The notes under the pieces are model-generated. The model saw only the letters and a program-made list of their open reading frames with translations. It searched no databases and was not told the origin of the DNA. Shown here one piece after another: positions 19,496 to 27,791 of a stretch of DNA of 64,000 nucleotides. The stretch is from Kistimonas sp964291505 (lineage in GTDB: Bacteria; Pseudomonadota; Gammaproteobacteria; Pseudomonadales; Endozoicomonadaceae): assembly GCA_964291505.2 (NCBI GenBank), contig OZ220216.1, positions 1,054,001 to 1,118,000 of the forward strand. The letters run 5' to 3'. How positions within the stretch are numbered: the first letter of the stretch is position 1; each line of letters opens with the position of its first letter. The position numbers and the translations under genes are program-made.

Positions 19496-19546
19496 CAAAC
19501 GCTTCCCCGCCGGCTGATCATGGTCATAATCCCGGTCATCTTAATC
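19496..19546 (-). CDS. Possible leader peptide of the IlvM-like gene
   Basis: The minus strand reads MTGIMTMISRRGSVCD and stop just before the attenuator-like hairpin. The same frame stays open upstream to a TTG (giving ...STKLIKMTG...), which would add one more Ile, a Leu and several Thr. A TTGACA lies about 40 bp upstream of the ATG. Ile codons are present but there is no dense Ile/Val/Leu run as in E. coli ilvL, so this is tentative. Confidence 0.3.
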
Positions 19547-19719
19547 AGTTTAGTGGAAGTCGCTGCAAATGCTGTCAAGGCTTAATCGCTCAGTATTCTA
19601 AGGCGAGGTAAGTATAACACGCATATTTGTGTTGAAAACCCGTGAATGTGTGCGTTTTGTCCACGTGGAGATTTTGGGCTGACTAAACTGGCGGAGAGTG
19701 TTTTCTGCGGAGACCTGCA

Positions 19720-19965
19720 ATGCTGCGTGACAAGCACAATTTGGTTGATGACTTTCCCGAGTATCAGGAACGAATCCAGACCCTGAAACAAAGTGATGAA
19801 AACTTCAGGAATCTTGCCCGAGAGTACCACGAGGTTGAGCACCAGGTGCGTGGTCTGGAAATGCAGAATGTGCCGACAACGGATGCGCATTATGAGGCAT
19901 TGAAGATGAAGCGGGTGCAGCTTAAAGATGCCATATTCAATCAATTGAGTAAGGGAGCGTCATGA
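19720..19965 (+). CDS. YdcH-family (DUF465) small protein
   Basis: This 81-residue, highly charged protein is predicted to be a helical hairpin. It has the family pattern of a first helix with DFPEYQERIQTLKQSD, a central region with F.NLAREYHEVEHQV and a final KMKRVQLKDAIFNQL. Function is unknown in the family. It stands alone, with a stem-loop 11 bp downstream. Confidence 0.85.
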   Translation: MLRDKHNLVDDFPEYQERIQTLKQSDENFRNLAREYHEVEHQVRGLEMQNVPTTDAHYEALKMKRVQLKDAIFNQLSKGAS

Positions 19966-19976
19966 TTGTGATGGTG

Positions 19977-20002
19977 CCCACCCTGACAAATAAAGGGGTG
20001 GG
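19977..20002 (+). terminator. Stem-loop after the YdcH-like gene
   Basis: CCCACCC and GGGTGGG arms with a 12-nt loop, 11 bp after the stop codon. The T-run is poor (GTTATT), so termination would be weak. Confidence 0.5.
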
Positions 20003-20185
20003 TGTTATTCCGATTGTCTGATGGTATTGTAAGCTTCCACTTGGCGGGTGCAGCGAAAACGAGGTTCTCTGCTGCATGTGAGGCTGCCTGCATGTAAAAA
20101 TCCATCCAGCATGGTTGTGCGCCCTTGATGACCGCCAGGTGTATGTTAATGACAACCCGGTATCGGGCAAAGAGAAACGAGAAAC

Positions 20186-21583
20186 ATGCAAGAGTGGAAG
20201 CCAGATAGCTGGAGACAGAAAACGGCCCTGCAGCAACCGGAATACCGTGATCCCGTTAAGGTCAGGCAGGTCGAATCAGAATTGCGTCGCATGCCGCCGC
20301 TGGTGTTTGCCGGCGAGGTACGTGCGTTGTATCAGCAGCTGGCTGATGTTTCAGAGGGGCGGGCCTTCCTGCTTCAGGGGGGGGATTGCGCCGAGAGCTT
20401 TGCTGAGTTCTCTGCGGATAATATTCGCGATACCTTTAAGGTGCTGATGCAAATGGCGGTCGTCTTGACCTTCGGTGCCAGCTGCCCAGTGGTCAAGGTA
20501 GGGCGACTGGCTGGCCAGTTTGCCAAGCCCCGTTCGCAAGGTATCGAATCCCGCGATGGTGTTGAGTTGCCTTCCTATCGTGGTGACATCATCAATAGTA
20601 ATGAATTCACTGAAGCGGGGCGTGAGCCTAACCCGGAACGGTTGCTGGCGGCTTATCATCAATCCGCTTCAACTCTGAACCTGATTCGTGCGTTTGCACA
20701 GGGGGGGTTGGCCTCTCTGGAGCAGGTGCATGAATGGAATCTGGGCTTTGTCAAAGCGACGCCGCAGTCTCAGAAGTACTTGCGTCTGGCTGAGCGGATT
20801 GATGAAGCATTGGCCTTCATGAAAGCCTGTGGTATCACTGGCGCCAACACAGCCGCCATCCGGGAAACCAGTTTCTATACTTCCCATGAAGCACTTCTAT
20901 TGCCTTATGAAGAGGCGCTGACCCGTCGAGACAGCCTGACAGGCGACTGGTATGACTGCTCTGCCCATATGCTCTGGATTGGTGACCGTACCCGTCAGCC
21001 AGATGGTGCCCATGTCGAATTCATGCGGGGTATCCATAACCCGATTGGCATTAAGGCGGGCCCGACAACGAATCCTGATGAATTGCTGCGTCTTCTGGAT
21101 ACGTTGAACCCTGACAATCAGCCAGGTCGTATTAACCTGATTGTGCGTATGGGGTCAGACAAAATAGAAGAGTGTCTGCCTCCGCTGATTCAGGCGATTC
21201 AGCGAGAAGGTTGCAAGGTGGTCTGGAGTTCCGATCCCATGCATGGCAATACCATCAAGGCTGCGAATGGTTATAAAACCAGAGAAGTGACCCGGGTCTT
21301 GCAGGAGGTTCGCCGTTTCTTTGCGGTGCATCGGGCAGAGGGAACCTATGCGGGTGGCGTACACTTTGAAATGACGGGGCAGAATGTGACGGAGTGTGTG
21401 GGAGGCTCACATTGTGTGACTGTTGAAGGATTGGCTGATCGATACCATACCCATTGCGACCCAAGGCTGAATGCCAGCCAGTCACTGGAGATGGCGTTCC
21501 TGATTGCGGAAACACTGAAAGATTGTAGAAAGGATCATCTGACCACGTTAGGGGATTCAATCACGGAACAAGTGGTAGCTTGA
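20186..21583 (+). CDS. Class II (plant-type) DAHP synthase
   Basis: This 465-residue protein is a 3-deoxy-D-arabino-heptulosonate 7-phosphate synthase of the AroA-II family. It condenses phosphoenolpyruvate and erythrose 4-phosphate, the entry step of aromatic synthesis. Motifs: WKPDSWR at the start, LLQGGDCAESFAE, VKVGRLAGQFAKPRS, HMLWIGDRTRQPDGAHVEF, RGIHNPIGIKAGP, WSSDPMHGNT and GGVHFEMTGQNVTECVGG. Metal and substrate residues in these motifs appear intact. Many gammaproteobacteria rely on class I enzymes (AroFGH), so this may be a second isozyme with different feedback control. It is monocistronic with a downstream terminator. Confidence 0.95.
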   Translation: MQEWKPDSWRQKTALQQPEYRDPVKVRQVESELRRMPPLVFAGEVRALYQQLADVSEGRAFLLQGGDCAESFAEFSADNIRDTFKVLMQMAVVLTFGASCPVVKVGRLAGQFAKPRSQGIESRDGVELPSYRGDIINSNEFTEAGREPNPERLLAAYHQSASTLNLIRAFAQGGLASLEQVHEWNLGFVKATPQSQKYLRLAERIDEALAFMKACGITGANTAAIRETSFYTSHEALLLPYEEALTRRDSLTGDWYDCSAHMLWIGDRTRQPDGAHVEFMRGIHNPIGIKAGPTTNPDELLRLLDTLNPDNQPGRINLIVRMGSDKIEECLPPLIQAIQREGCKVVWSSDPMHGNTIKAANGYKTREVTRVLQEVRRFFAVHRAEGTYAGGVHFEMTGQNVTECVGGSHCVTVEGLADRYHTHCDPRLNASQSLEMAFLIAETLKDCRKDHLTTLGDSITEQVVA

Positions 21584-21652
21584 TAAGATCCGGATGTCTG
21601 CCCAGTGTAGTGTCCGGATATTTTGGTAGAGAAATGTATATTTAGGTTTAAT

Positions 21653-21684
21653 AAAAAAGGGTTGCAGATAAGCAACCCTTTTTT
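21653..21684. terminator. Bidirectional terminator between DAHP synthase and tRNA-Pro
   Basis: GGGTTGC/GCAACCC arms with A6 before and T6 after, so it can end both the plus-strand synthase transcript and the minus-strand tRNA transcript. Confidence 0.9.
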
Positions 21685-21688
21685 AATT

Positions 21689-21765
21689 TGGTCGGTGTGA
21701 GAGGATTCGAACCTCCGACCCCTTCCTCCCGAAGGAAGTGCGCTACCAGGCTGCGCTACACACCG
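21689..21765 (-). tRNA. tRNA-Pro (anticodon CGG)
   Basis: On the minus strand this 77-nt gene gives a CGGTGTG/CACACCG acceptor stem, D-arm AGCGCAGCCTGGTAGCGC, an anticodon arm CTTCC-TTCGGGA-GGAAG with anticodon CGG, T-loop GGTTCGAATCC and an encoded CCA end (21689-21691). It is nearly identical in its arms to E. coli proK. Confidence 0.97.
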
Positions 21766-21800
21766 TTAGTTTGTCAGGGTGGCCCCTGAATGCGGAGCGA

Positions 21801-21829
21801 ATAGTACTTCCAGTCGGTGGAGGTTGCAA
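21801..21829 (-). promoter_or_regulatory. Promoter of tRNA-Pro
   Basis: On the minus strand TTGCAA (21824-21829) and TACTAT (21801-21806) are 17 bp apart, followed by a GC-rich discriminator (TCGCTCCGC) typical of stringently controlled stable-RNA promoters. The tRNA 5' end lies 36 bp downstream. Confidence 0.75.
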
Positions 21830-21837
21830 GCCTGTTT

Positions 21838-21859
21838 CCCCGTATTAAACGGGGTTTTT
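21838..21859 (+). terminator. Orphan terminator hairpin upstream of tRNA-Pro
   Basis: CCCCGT/ACGGGG stem, 5-nt loop and five T on the plus strand. No plus-strand gene precedes it within the gap, so what it would terminate is unclear. Confidence 0.45.
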
Positions 21860-22696
21860 CGGTAAAAACGTACATATAGAATCTGTCTATCAGGTAGGAA
21901 GGGGTGTGGCAAAACAATAGAGAGTTTTGACTCTAACTTGTTTTTTCGAAAGGATAAAATAGTCAAGCACTTTGCTGTTTGCTAATAGACATATTAAATC
22001 TGGAAGCAGGTATTAGGAGATAAAAAATAGATAGTCAATAGGGTTGATTAGCGGTTGTTGGATTGTGCTTATATGTATCAATAGAAGGTTCGAGTTCATA
22101 TTGATTTGCTTCCAAACAGTTTGTTTTTTTGTGGTGTGTCGAGAGTACAATGAAAGTGGTGTATCTGTATGGGGTCAGAGTCATGTCAGTCTAGCTCTGG
22201 CTATAAGTGGGTAATACTCAGGGGTTGTGTTATTTGTTTTGCTGGTGAAAGGTTGTCGTGCGATGTTTGATTATGAGTGTTGCTTATAAGGGTGCATTGT
22301 TAATCAGGTAGGTCCTGTTCATAGCTGCATGGAAAAATAGAACCCAGGGAGAGGGAGGCATGAATCAATACTGGTGTTAGCACGTCTGCCCATATTCTGT
22401 ACCCGGATATTAGTGGTTGGTGTGTGGTTTATTGGCTAAATGAAGGGCTGCTGAATACTGGGTTGCCGAGTTTGGGAATGTGATTATGGTAGAGTGATTC
22501 AAGAAGGCCTAATTCTGCTGCTTAGGGCTATGTTTCTTTTGTATTTTTACATCGTTTACTGCACGCCGTTATATGGTTGTGCACAAGTTACTAGTTGTGA
22601 AGCATTATCATGACTGGGTGTGAAGTCTTAAAACGTTTAGTGACCGATGGTATCTACCGAATTTTTATATAATTGCACCTGTATTCCGGTAAATGA
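21860..22696. other. AT-rich gene-free stretch
   Basis: About 840 bp between the tRNA promoter region and the 3' stem-loop of the H-NS gene. It is visibly AT-rich, with stops in all frames. The only ORFs are trivial, such as a six-codon one with a good ribosome site near 22361. I see no repeat, recombinase site or RNA structure I can name. It could bind the neighbouring H-NS protein or hold an unrecognised small RNA. Confidence 0.4.
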
Positions 22697-22731
22697 AGTG
22701 CCCATGATGCGACGACAGAATCATGGGCACT
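22697..22731 (-). terminator. 3' stem-loop of the H-NS gene
   Basis: AGTGCCCATGAT and ATCATGGGCACT form a 12-bp stem with an 11-nt loop, 9 bp beyond the stop codon. On the minus strand the following bases (TCATTTACC) are a poor T-run. Confidence 0.55.
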
Positions 22732-22739
22732 AATGGCTG

Positions 22740-23162
22740 TTATTCTACGACACAGTCCAGACGCTTTTTGCCAGTGCGTTCCAAATAGGCGGCAAAGTCA
22801 GCGGGAATACGGCCCGCATTGCTGCCTTCCCAGATGATTTCGTTGCCTTCATTGGTTTCGTAACGGAAAGTCATACGCTGAACATCACGACGCTTGCGGG
22901 TGGTAGATTTACCTGCCAGTGAATCGTTAAGCTCTTCGAGGCTGATGTTGTGATCTTTCATCAGCTGAATGATGGTTTGAAGTTGTTCCTGCTTTTCTTG
23001 CAGGGCAGCGGCCTGCTGCTCTACTTCCTCTTTTTTCTCTTCCAGGACAGCCTGAACCCGAGAGAGAACGTTCTCTACATCTTCGATGTGTACAGACTTG
23101 AACAGGGTGCGAAGCTTGGTTTTGGATTTGAGGACGGCGAGAGATTCTTCGAATATATTCAT
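22740..23162 (-). CDS. H-NS-family nucleoid-associated protein
   Basis: This 140-residue protein has the H-NS layout. An N-terminal dimerisation helix region and long coiled coil lie at residues 20-75 (LEEKKEEVEQQAAALQEKQE), a flexible basic linker (STTRKRRD) at about 86-95, and a C-terminal DNA-binding domain with W-x-G-(S/N)-AGRIPADF in place of the canonical W-x-G-QGRTP loop. Such proteins bind AT-rich DNA and silence foreign genes. The loop keeps the central Gly-Arg that enters the minor groove. It lies beside the AT-rich gap and several low-GC genes it could regulate. Confidence 0.85.
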   Translation of the reverse strand: MNIFEESLAVLKSKTKLRTLFKSVHIEDVENVLSRVQAVLEEKKEEVEQQAAALQEKQEQLQTIIQLMKDHNISLEELNDSLAGKSTTRKRRDVQRMTFRYETNEGNEIIWEGSNAGRIPADFAAYLERTGKKRLDCVVE

Positions 23163-23476
23163 AGGTGCGTTATCTTCGTAGTGTAATGTTGTGTATTTAA
23201 CGGCTCACGCGAGCGCCATTGACCATTCGGAATTTCTGGCGCATCTCTTTTATGCAGACAGGTGATTAGCAACGATCATGCATGTCACTGAAGTCATAAC
23301 ATGCTGCGCTATTCACCTCTCTGAACATGAACATCTTATGCGCAGAAGTTAAGTTTGCCAGAAAATTGAACGCTTGTAATCAATTCGGGTTTATTTACTA
23401 TAAAATCCGCAAAGCCTTTCGTTTTCGCACGTATTCATTCGCGTATTATCCTTGTCGTTTGTTCTATGTCTGTCGT
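23163..23476. other. Intergenic region between H-NS and ProQ-like genes
   Basis: This 314-bp gap should hold the H-NS promoter on the minus strand. It includes an AT-rich TATAAAAT motif near 23398, but I cannot place a -35/-10 pair with confidence and see no other gene. Confidence 0.3.
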
Positions 23477-23932
23477 TTATTGCACCACTCGAAGCCTGCC
23501 AATAAATTCACGGTTATCACAGGTGCTACCTGTCAATTTTCGTTGTTGTTTGCGATAGAGAGCCATCTCTGCGCCAACGGCTTCTCGAAGTGTGACCCGA
23601 CCTGCATATTTACCATGGCTGTCGATGCGTAAAGCGCCTTCTTTTAGGGCTTCAAGGTAGCGTTGCTGTTCTACAAAATAACGCAAGGCTATTTTAATCA
23701 GCATGGGAGGTACCTGATCGGCTGCGATCATTTCCTTGTGTATGCCAATTTTCAACGGTGCCGGTTCGGAAATTCTGAATAAATGTGGCCATACTTCCCT
23801 GACAATGCGCAATGCCTCTGACTTGGGTATTTCAGCTTTCGATCTGCCTGACAGTTTTTCAATATCTTGTTTCAGTGTCTCGCTAATGCGTGAGTCCATC
23901 GTTTTGTGTTCCGCTGATGGTGTCTTCTGCAT
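23477..23932 (-). CDS. ProQ/FinO-domain RNA chaperone
   Basis: This 151-residue protein has a ProQ/FinO domain at about residues 40-125: VREVWPHLFR, the hallmark PLKIGIHKEM, then LRYFVEQQRYLEALKEGALRIDSHGKYAGRVT. These proteins bind structured RNA 3' ends and act in sRNA regulation. It lacks the long linker and Tudor-like end of E. coli ProQ, resembling short FinO/RocC-like forms. N-terminal residues 1-35 are polar. It lies upstream of the H-NS gene in the same direction, 314 bp away. Confidence 0.88.
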   Translation of the reverse strand: MQKTPSAEHKTMDSRISETLKQDIEKLSGRSKAEIPKSEALRIVREVWPHLFRISEPAPLKIGIHKEMIAADQVPPMLIKIALRYFVEQQRYLEALKEGALRIDSHGKYAGRVTLREAVGAEMALYRKQQRKLTGSTCDNREFIGRLRVVQ

Positions 23933-24203
23933 AAAAACGTATGCTATTCATTTCATTATGTTGTGTGCAGCATAAACCAGACTGTTATCAACGACTAGAG
24001 CCGACTAGTGAAAACAGGCGTTTTTCTTTGAGTCTTGAGGGCAGGAAAATATTTTGGGTGTCAGTTGCATTGATGTATGTCGTGTTTTCTGGCTATCAGT
24101 ATGAACTCGCATAGTTGGTTGAACATTACTTTGATTGGCTAGAATCATAAATAACCCTCATTCAGGGGGCGGGCTAAGGACGGCTTCAGGAACAGAGTGA
24201 ATT

Positions 24204-25223
24204 ATGCGTGTATGTCATGGATGTCAGAAACCGGTGCGCGAGAATGCCATTCATGTGATGGGGAAGTATTGGCATACGCATTGTTTTGTTTGTGCAGGCT
24301 GTGGCCAGTCCCTTAAATCTGATCGGTTTGTAGTCTTTGGTGATAAGCCGTGGCATACGGATTGTCTTCGTTGCCCTGGCTGCCATAAGCCAGTTGTTGG
24401 GCAGTATATAGAAAAAGATAATGCGCCCTGGCATGTGGCCTGTTTTCATCACAAATTTACGCCTGCGTGTGCGGTTTGTGGAGACCCCTTGCAGGGGCGC
24501 TATTTTGAGGATTTCTGGGGGAATCGTTATTGCGCAAAGCATCGAAACTATGATCGGTGCACCAGTTGTGGCCGTATAGTCTGCGGGCCTTTGACCGGGG
24601 GAGGAATGCGCTTTCCAGATGGCCTCGTCATCTGCAACCTGTGTTGCGACAGTGGCGTAGTTACAGAAGTCCGCGCTGAAACCTTGTTGCAGGAAATGCG
24701 TCAGTCGTTGAGCCAGATAGGGCTGAATCTTGCAAATGCCCCGACGCCTGTTCATTTGGCAGGGCGCGATGAATTGCATAAGTTCAGTCGTCACAAGTAT
24801 CATCAAGAGCACCCTTTGCTGGGGCTTGCCCGCTGGCAGGTGACCCGCGCCAGTGGTCGGGTTGTGGATCGTTCCTTTCAGGACATTATTATTCAGCAGA
24901 ATCTTCCGGAGCTGCATTTTAGAACGGTAGCCATTCATGAACTCTGCCATGCCTGGTTTTTTTATAATCAGTATGAAGGACTCCCACTAGAGGTTGAGGA
25001 GGGCATGTGTGTGTTGATGGAATACCTTTGGTTGCGGCGTCAGAAAACCCGGGAAGCGGCATATTTTATCCGACAGATAACACAATCGCCTGACCCTATT
25101 TATGGTGATGGCTTTCGCCAGGCGCGTCAGGCGCTGAAACGTTTGCCCATGAAAGTCCTGCTACAGTATCTGAAGGAGAAACGCCGTTTCCCGGGCGCTA
25201 TTGCTGCGTTTTTTTATCATTAA
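24204..25223 (+). CDS. LIM-domain DA1-like metallopeptidase
   Basis: This 339-residue protein joins eukaryote-type LIM zinc fingers to a DA1-like peptidase. The first 130 residues hold repeated Cys/His clusters in LIM spacing: C4xxC7, HTHCFVCAGC, WHTDCLRCPGC, WHVACFHH, CAVC and YCAKH, then C.SC. The C-terminal half has the gluzincin motif H245-E-x-x-H249 in HELCHAW, and EVEEGMC at 263-269 supplies the third ligand, exactly as in plant DA1 (HEMMHAW, EVEEGIC). Arabidopsis DA1 is a ubiquitin-activated peptidase. The bacterial form has no ubiquitin-interacting motif that I can see and no signal peptide. Role unknown: host-directed effector or intracellular peptidase. Confidence 0.88.
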   Translation: MRVCHGCQKPVRENAIHVMGKYWHTHCFVCAGCGQSLKSDRFVVFGDKPWHTDCLRCPGCHKPVVGQYIEKDNAPWHVACFHHKFTPACAVCGDPLQGRYFEDFWGNRYCAKHRNYDRCTSCGRIVCGPLTGGGMRFPDGLVICNLCCDSGVVTEVRAETLLQEMRQSLSQIGLNLANAPTPVHLAGRDELHKFSRHKYHQEHPLLGLARWQVTRASGRVVDRSFQDIIIQQNLPELHFRTVAIHELCHAWFFYNQYEGLPLEVEEGMCVLMEYLWLRRQKTREAAYFIRQITQSPDPIYGDGFRQARQALKRLPMKVLLQYLKEKRRFPGAIAAFFYH

Positions 25224-25252
25224 CAATGCTACTGGGTGAGAAGGAGATGGGC

Positions 25253-25657
25253 ATGGATGCTAATGCTTTTGGTGATGACATTATTACGGTAAGACCCCAG
25301 GAAGCGACTGAAACCCTCCAGAAGCTGCCCTATTTTATTGGAATTTCCGAGCAGACGGCCGGGAGTAAGGGGTTATCGCTCAGTTTTATCGTGATACCGC
25401 CAGGGGCTGTGTCTGAAGCCCATGAACATGACGGTTATGAATCTGCGATCTATGTGCTGGAGGGGGAGGTCGAGACCCGCTATGGCGAATACCTTGAAAA
25501 GCGGGTTATTAACCGCGCCGGTGATTTTATTTATATTCCTCCGGGGCTGACACACCAGGCGTTCAACATGAGTCAAACAGAGCCTGCCCGTGCCCTGGTG
25601 GCCCGTAACGATGCCAATGATGTGGAAAAGGTGATATTGAGTGATCCTCCGGCCTGA
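25253..25657 (+). CDS. Cupin-domain protein
   Basis: I chose the ATG at 25253 because AAGGAG lies 6 nt upstream; an in-frame ATG at 25226 is possible. The product of about 134 residues has a single cupin barrel: VIPPGAVSEAHEHDGYESAIYVLEGEVETRYG (motif 1 with His/His/Glu metal ligands) and GDFIYIPPGLTHQAFN (motif 2). It would bind a metal and a small molecule. It begins 27 bp after the DA1-like gene in the same direction and could be cotranscribed with it. Specific activity unknown. Confidence 0.85.
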   Translation: MDANAFGDDIITVRPQEATETLQKLPYFIGISEQTAGSKGLSLSFIVIPPGAVSEAHEHDGYESAIYVLEGEVETRYGEYLEKRVINRAGDFIYIPPGLTHQAFNMSQTEPARALVARNDANDVEKVILSDPPA

Positions 25658-25754
25658 TCTCGGTATCTGTTACCGTTTGTGCAGTTCTGATGGCATGTCG
25701 AGTGGGTATGAGGCAGAATCTGCCCACTGTTTTCACTGACCGTTCGGGGCTGTT

Positions 25755-26405
25755 ATGGAACTATCCCTGTCTTTTCCAGAAACCCGTGTATTGGGCGCGT
25801 TGATTGAAAAAGCCATCACGACGCCGGATCAATACCCTCTCACGCTGAACAGCCTGACCAATGCCTGTAACCAGAAAAGTAATCGGGAGCCAGTGGTTTC
25901 CTACGAGGAATCTGAGGTGCAGCAGGCAGCTGATAGCCTGATTGCCAAGCGGCTGGTGACTGAGCAGTCCGGGTTTGGCAGTCGGGTTCAGAAGTACCAG
26001 CATCGTTTCTGTAATACTGAGTTTTCGAACCTTCGTTTTTCTGAGCAGGAGCTGGGTATTCTCTGTGTTCTTTTTCTGCGTGGTGCCCAGACGCCGGGTG
26101 AATTGCGCAGCAGAACTAATCGGCTTTGTTCTTTCACCGATGTGAAAGAGGCTGAGGCTGTGCTGGATAATCTGGCAGCAAGGGCTGATGGGCCGTTTGC
26201 TCGGAAAATGCCCCGTGAGGCGGGTAAGCGGGAGTCCCGCTATATTCACCTGTTCTGTGATGAGCAGGGAGAGGTGATGAATGCCTTTGATAGTGATGAG
26301 AGCCAGGTGAGGGAGGGCTTGGAAGAGCGCGTCGACATCCTGGAAGGACAGGTAAAGCAGCTTCAGGCGCAGATTGCAGCCATGGCAGAGAAGCTGTCTT
26401 CATAA
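25755..26405 (+). CDS. YceH-family (DUF480) protein
   Basis: This 216-residue protein begins with the conserved ETRVLGALIEKAITTPDQYPLTLNSLTNACNQKSNREPV of YceH proteins and contains two winged-helix-like halves (second near LRSRTNRLCSFTDV), then a C-terminal coiled coil (about 190-214). The family has no firmly known function. It is monocistronic and convergent with the small gene at 26433. Confidence 0.92.
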   Translation: MELSLSFPETRVLGALIEKAITTPDQYPLTLNSLTNACNQKSNREPVVSYEESEVQQAADSLIAKRLVTEQSGFGSRVQKYQHRFCNTEFSNLRFSEQELGILCVLFLRGAQTPGELRSRTNRLCSFTDVKEAEAVLDNLAARADGPFARKMPREAGKRESRYIHLFCDEQGEVMNAFDSDESQVREGLEERVDILEGQVKQLQAQIAAMAEKLSS

Positions 26406-26432
26406 GCGAACCTTTGTGACCAGTCTGGGCTC

Positions 26433-26627
26433 TCAGGCGTCGTCCTCTTCGATCATGTCCAGGGCCATGCGCAGGCCCTGCTGAATACCCTCCAGATAGA
26501 TTTCCCTTTCCTCATTAGGTATGGCTTCATCTCTGGAGGGCAGGGCTTTCTTTTCCAGATCGGCTTGCAGCTTCAGGTAACATTCCAGACGCTTTTCAAT
26601 TCTGAATATGCTCTTTTGCGTGCTCAT
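26433..26627 (-). CDS. Small conserved-looking helical protein, unknown
   Basis: This 64-residue, acidic, probably all-helical protein (RIEKRLECYLKLQADLEKK, then LEGIQQGLRMALDMIEEDD) has an AAGGGA ribosome site 7 nt before its ATG. It lies divergent from the DUF2956 gene and convergent with yceH. I do not recognise a family. Confidence 0.6.
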   Translation of the reverse strand: MSTQKSIFRIEKRLECYLKLQADLEKKALPSRDEAIPNEEREIYLEGIQQGLRMALDMIEEDDA

Positions 26628-26798
26628 GGGCTAATCCCTTGGGTGTCTGAAAAGTGAATCGGCATAGTGTGGGGCAATTTGAGGAAAAAATGCCGATACT
26701 CTGGCTGTTTTGTTCTTTTGCCGGGCGCGTTAGTATCGAACCCGATGGAAATGATGCCGATGGCGTCATTGGTTAATTCCGTTATCACGTGGATATGT

Positions 26799-27152
26799 AT
26801 GGCAGTGGTTAAGACCCGAACATCAGGAAAGCAGGTTTTTTCGCAGGAAACCCGGGATGAGGCGATGAAAATCGCCCGTGGTACACAGCGTCCTGGCCAG
26901 ACCAAGGAACAGACGCGTTTGATTGCTCAGGGAATTCAGAAGGGCATTGATCAATATAAGAAGCAGCAGAAAGCCAAGGCTCGTGAGTTTGATAAGCAGC
27001 GCAAGAAAAGTCAGTCTCGTCAGCCGGAAGCCGTTGACGTTCAAGAGGTCAAAGAGGTGGTGACCTACCGCCAGCATCCACTCCCATGGATATTGCTGGT
27101 TATGACATGGGTGGGGATTGCAGCGTGTGCCGGGTTGTTAGTGCACGGATAA
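26799..27152 (+). CDS. DUF2956-family membrane protein
   Basis: I chose the ATG at 26799, giving 117 residues, because homology-like sequence begins there (MAVVKTRTSGKQVFSQETRDEAMKIARGTQRPGQTKEQTRLIAQGIQKGI); the open frame runs back to 26667. A Lys/Gln/Arg-rich helix with KKQQKAKAREFDKQRKK follows, then a linker and a C-terminal transmembrane helix. This matches the DUF2956 layout; function unknown. A terminator follows. Confidence 0.8.
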   Translation: MAVVKTRTSGKQVFSQETRDEAMKIARGTQRPGQTKEQTRLIAQGIQKGIDQYKKQQKAKAREFDKQRKKSQSRQPEAVDVQEVKEVVTYRQHPLPWILLVMTWVGIAACAGLLVHG

Positions 27153-27168
27153 TACAGATTTTGAGCGT

Positions 27169-27196
27169 AAAAAAAGCCGGACAAGCCGGCTTTTTT
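27169..27196. terminator. Bidirectional terminator
   Basis: AAGCCGG/CCGGCTT stem with A-run before and T6 after, between the DUF2956 gene and the convergent RRM gene. Confidence 0.9.
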
Positions 27197-27214
27197 ATGG
27201 GGTTGAACTATCGC

Positions 27215-27523
27215 TTAGTAGCGACGCTCGAAACCACCACGGTTGTTGTCGCGACGACCACCACCGTTGCCACCGGTACGCTCGGTAGCGAAGTTGACGC
27301 GCAGATCGCGACCGCCAACGCTCTGGCCGTTAGCAGCCAGGGCTGCTTCAGCGTCAGACGCGTCTACGAAGGATACGAAACCGAAACCGCGAGAGCGGCC
27401 AGTTTCACGATCCATGATGATTTTCACTTCCTGCAGTTCACCAAACTGACCGAAAACGGCTTCCAGGTCCTGCTCAGAGCTGGAAAATGCCAGGTTGCCT
27501 ACAAACAGTTTATTCTGTTGCAT
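27215..27523 (-). CDS. RRM RNA-binding protein (glycine-rich, cold-shock type)
   Basis: This 102-residue protein has one RRM at residues 4-80 with RNP2 LFVGNL and RNP1 RGFGFVSF, followed by a short Arg/Gly tail (GGNGGGRRDNNRGGFERRY). Bacterial members bind single-stranded RNA and are often cold-induced. A 268-bp upstream gap with AT-rich sequence could hold a long structured leader, as in cold-shock genes, but I see no named element. Confidence 0.93.
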   Translation of the reverse strand: MQQNKLFVGNLAFSSSEQDLEAVFGQFGELQEVKIIMDRETGRSRGFGFVSFVDASDAEAALAANGQSVGGRDLRVNFATERTGGNGGGRRDNNRGGFERRY

Positions 27524-27791
27524 GTTGATTCATCTCCGATGACGTTATCACTACTACTTCACTGTTACCTTAAACATCGAACGCCACAAAGAGACTATGC
27601 GTTTTCGGGCATCAGTTAAGGGACACTTAATTGAGAGGCGAGTCTAAACTGTTTTGTGTCTGGCGTACAATACATTAATCGTCAAATTCGGGAAAAGAGT
27701 GTAAGGAAATCTGCGCATTAATTGTACGGTTTTACGGCGGATTTCACTGTATTTGCAAGAATTAAACTCTTTTTGATTGAAGTAAATAAAA

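Noticed and set aside
21689..21765. tRNA-Pro as an island attachment site
   Set aside because: The 3' end faces the DAHP synthase gene, there is no integrase, and I found no second copy of the tRNA 3' end in the window.
22361..22381. Six-codon ORF (MNQYWC) behind a strong ribosome-site-like sequence
   Set aside because: Too short and isolated; no regulated gene or hairpin follows at a suitable distance.
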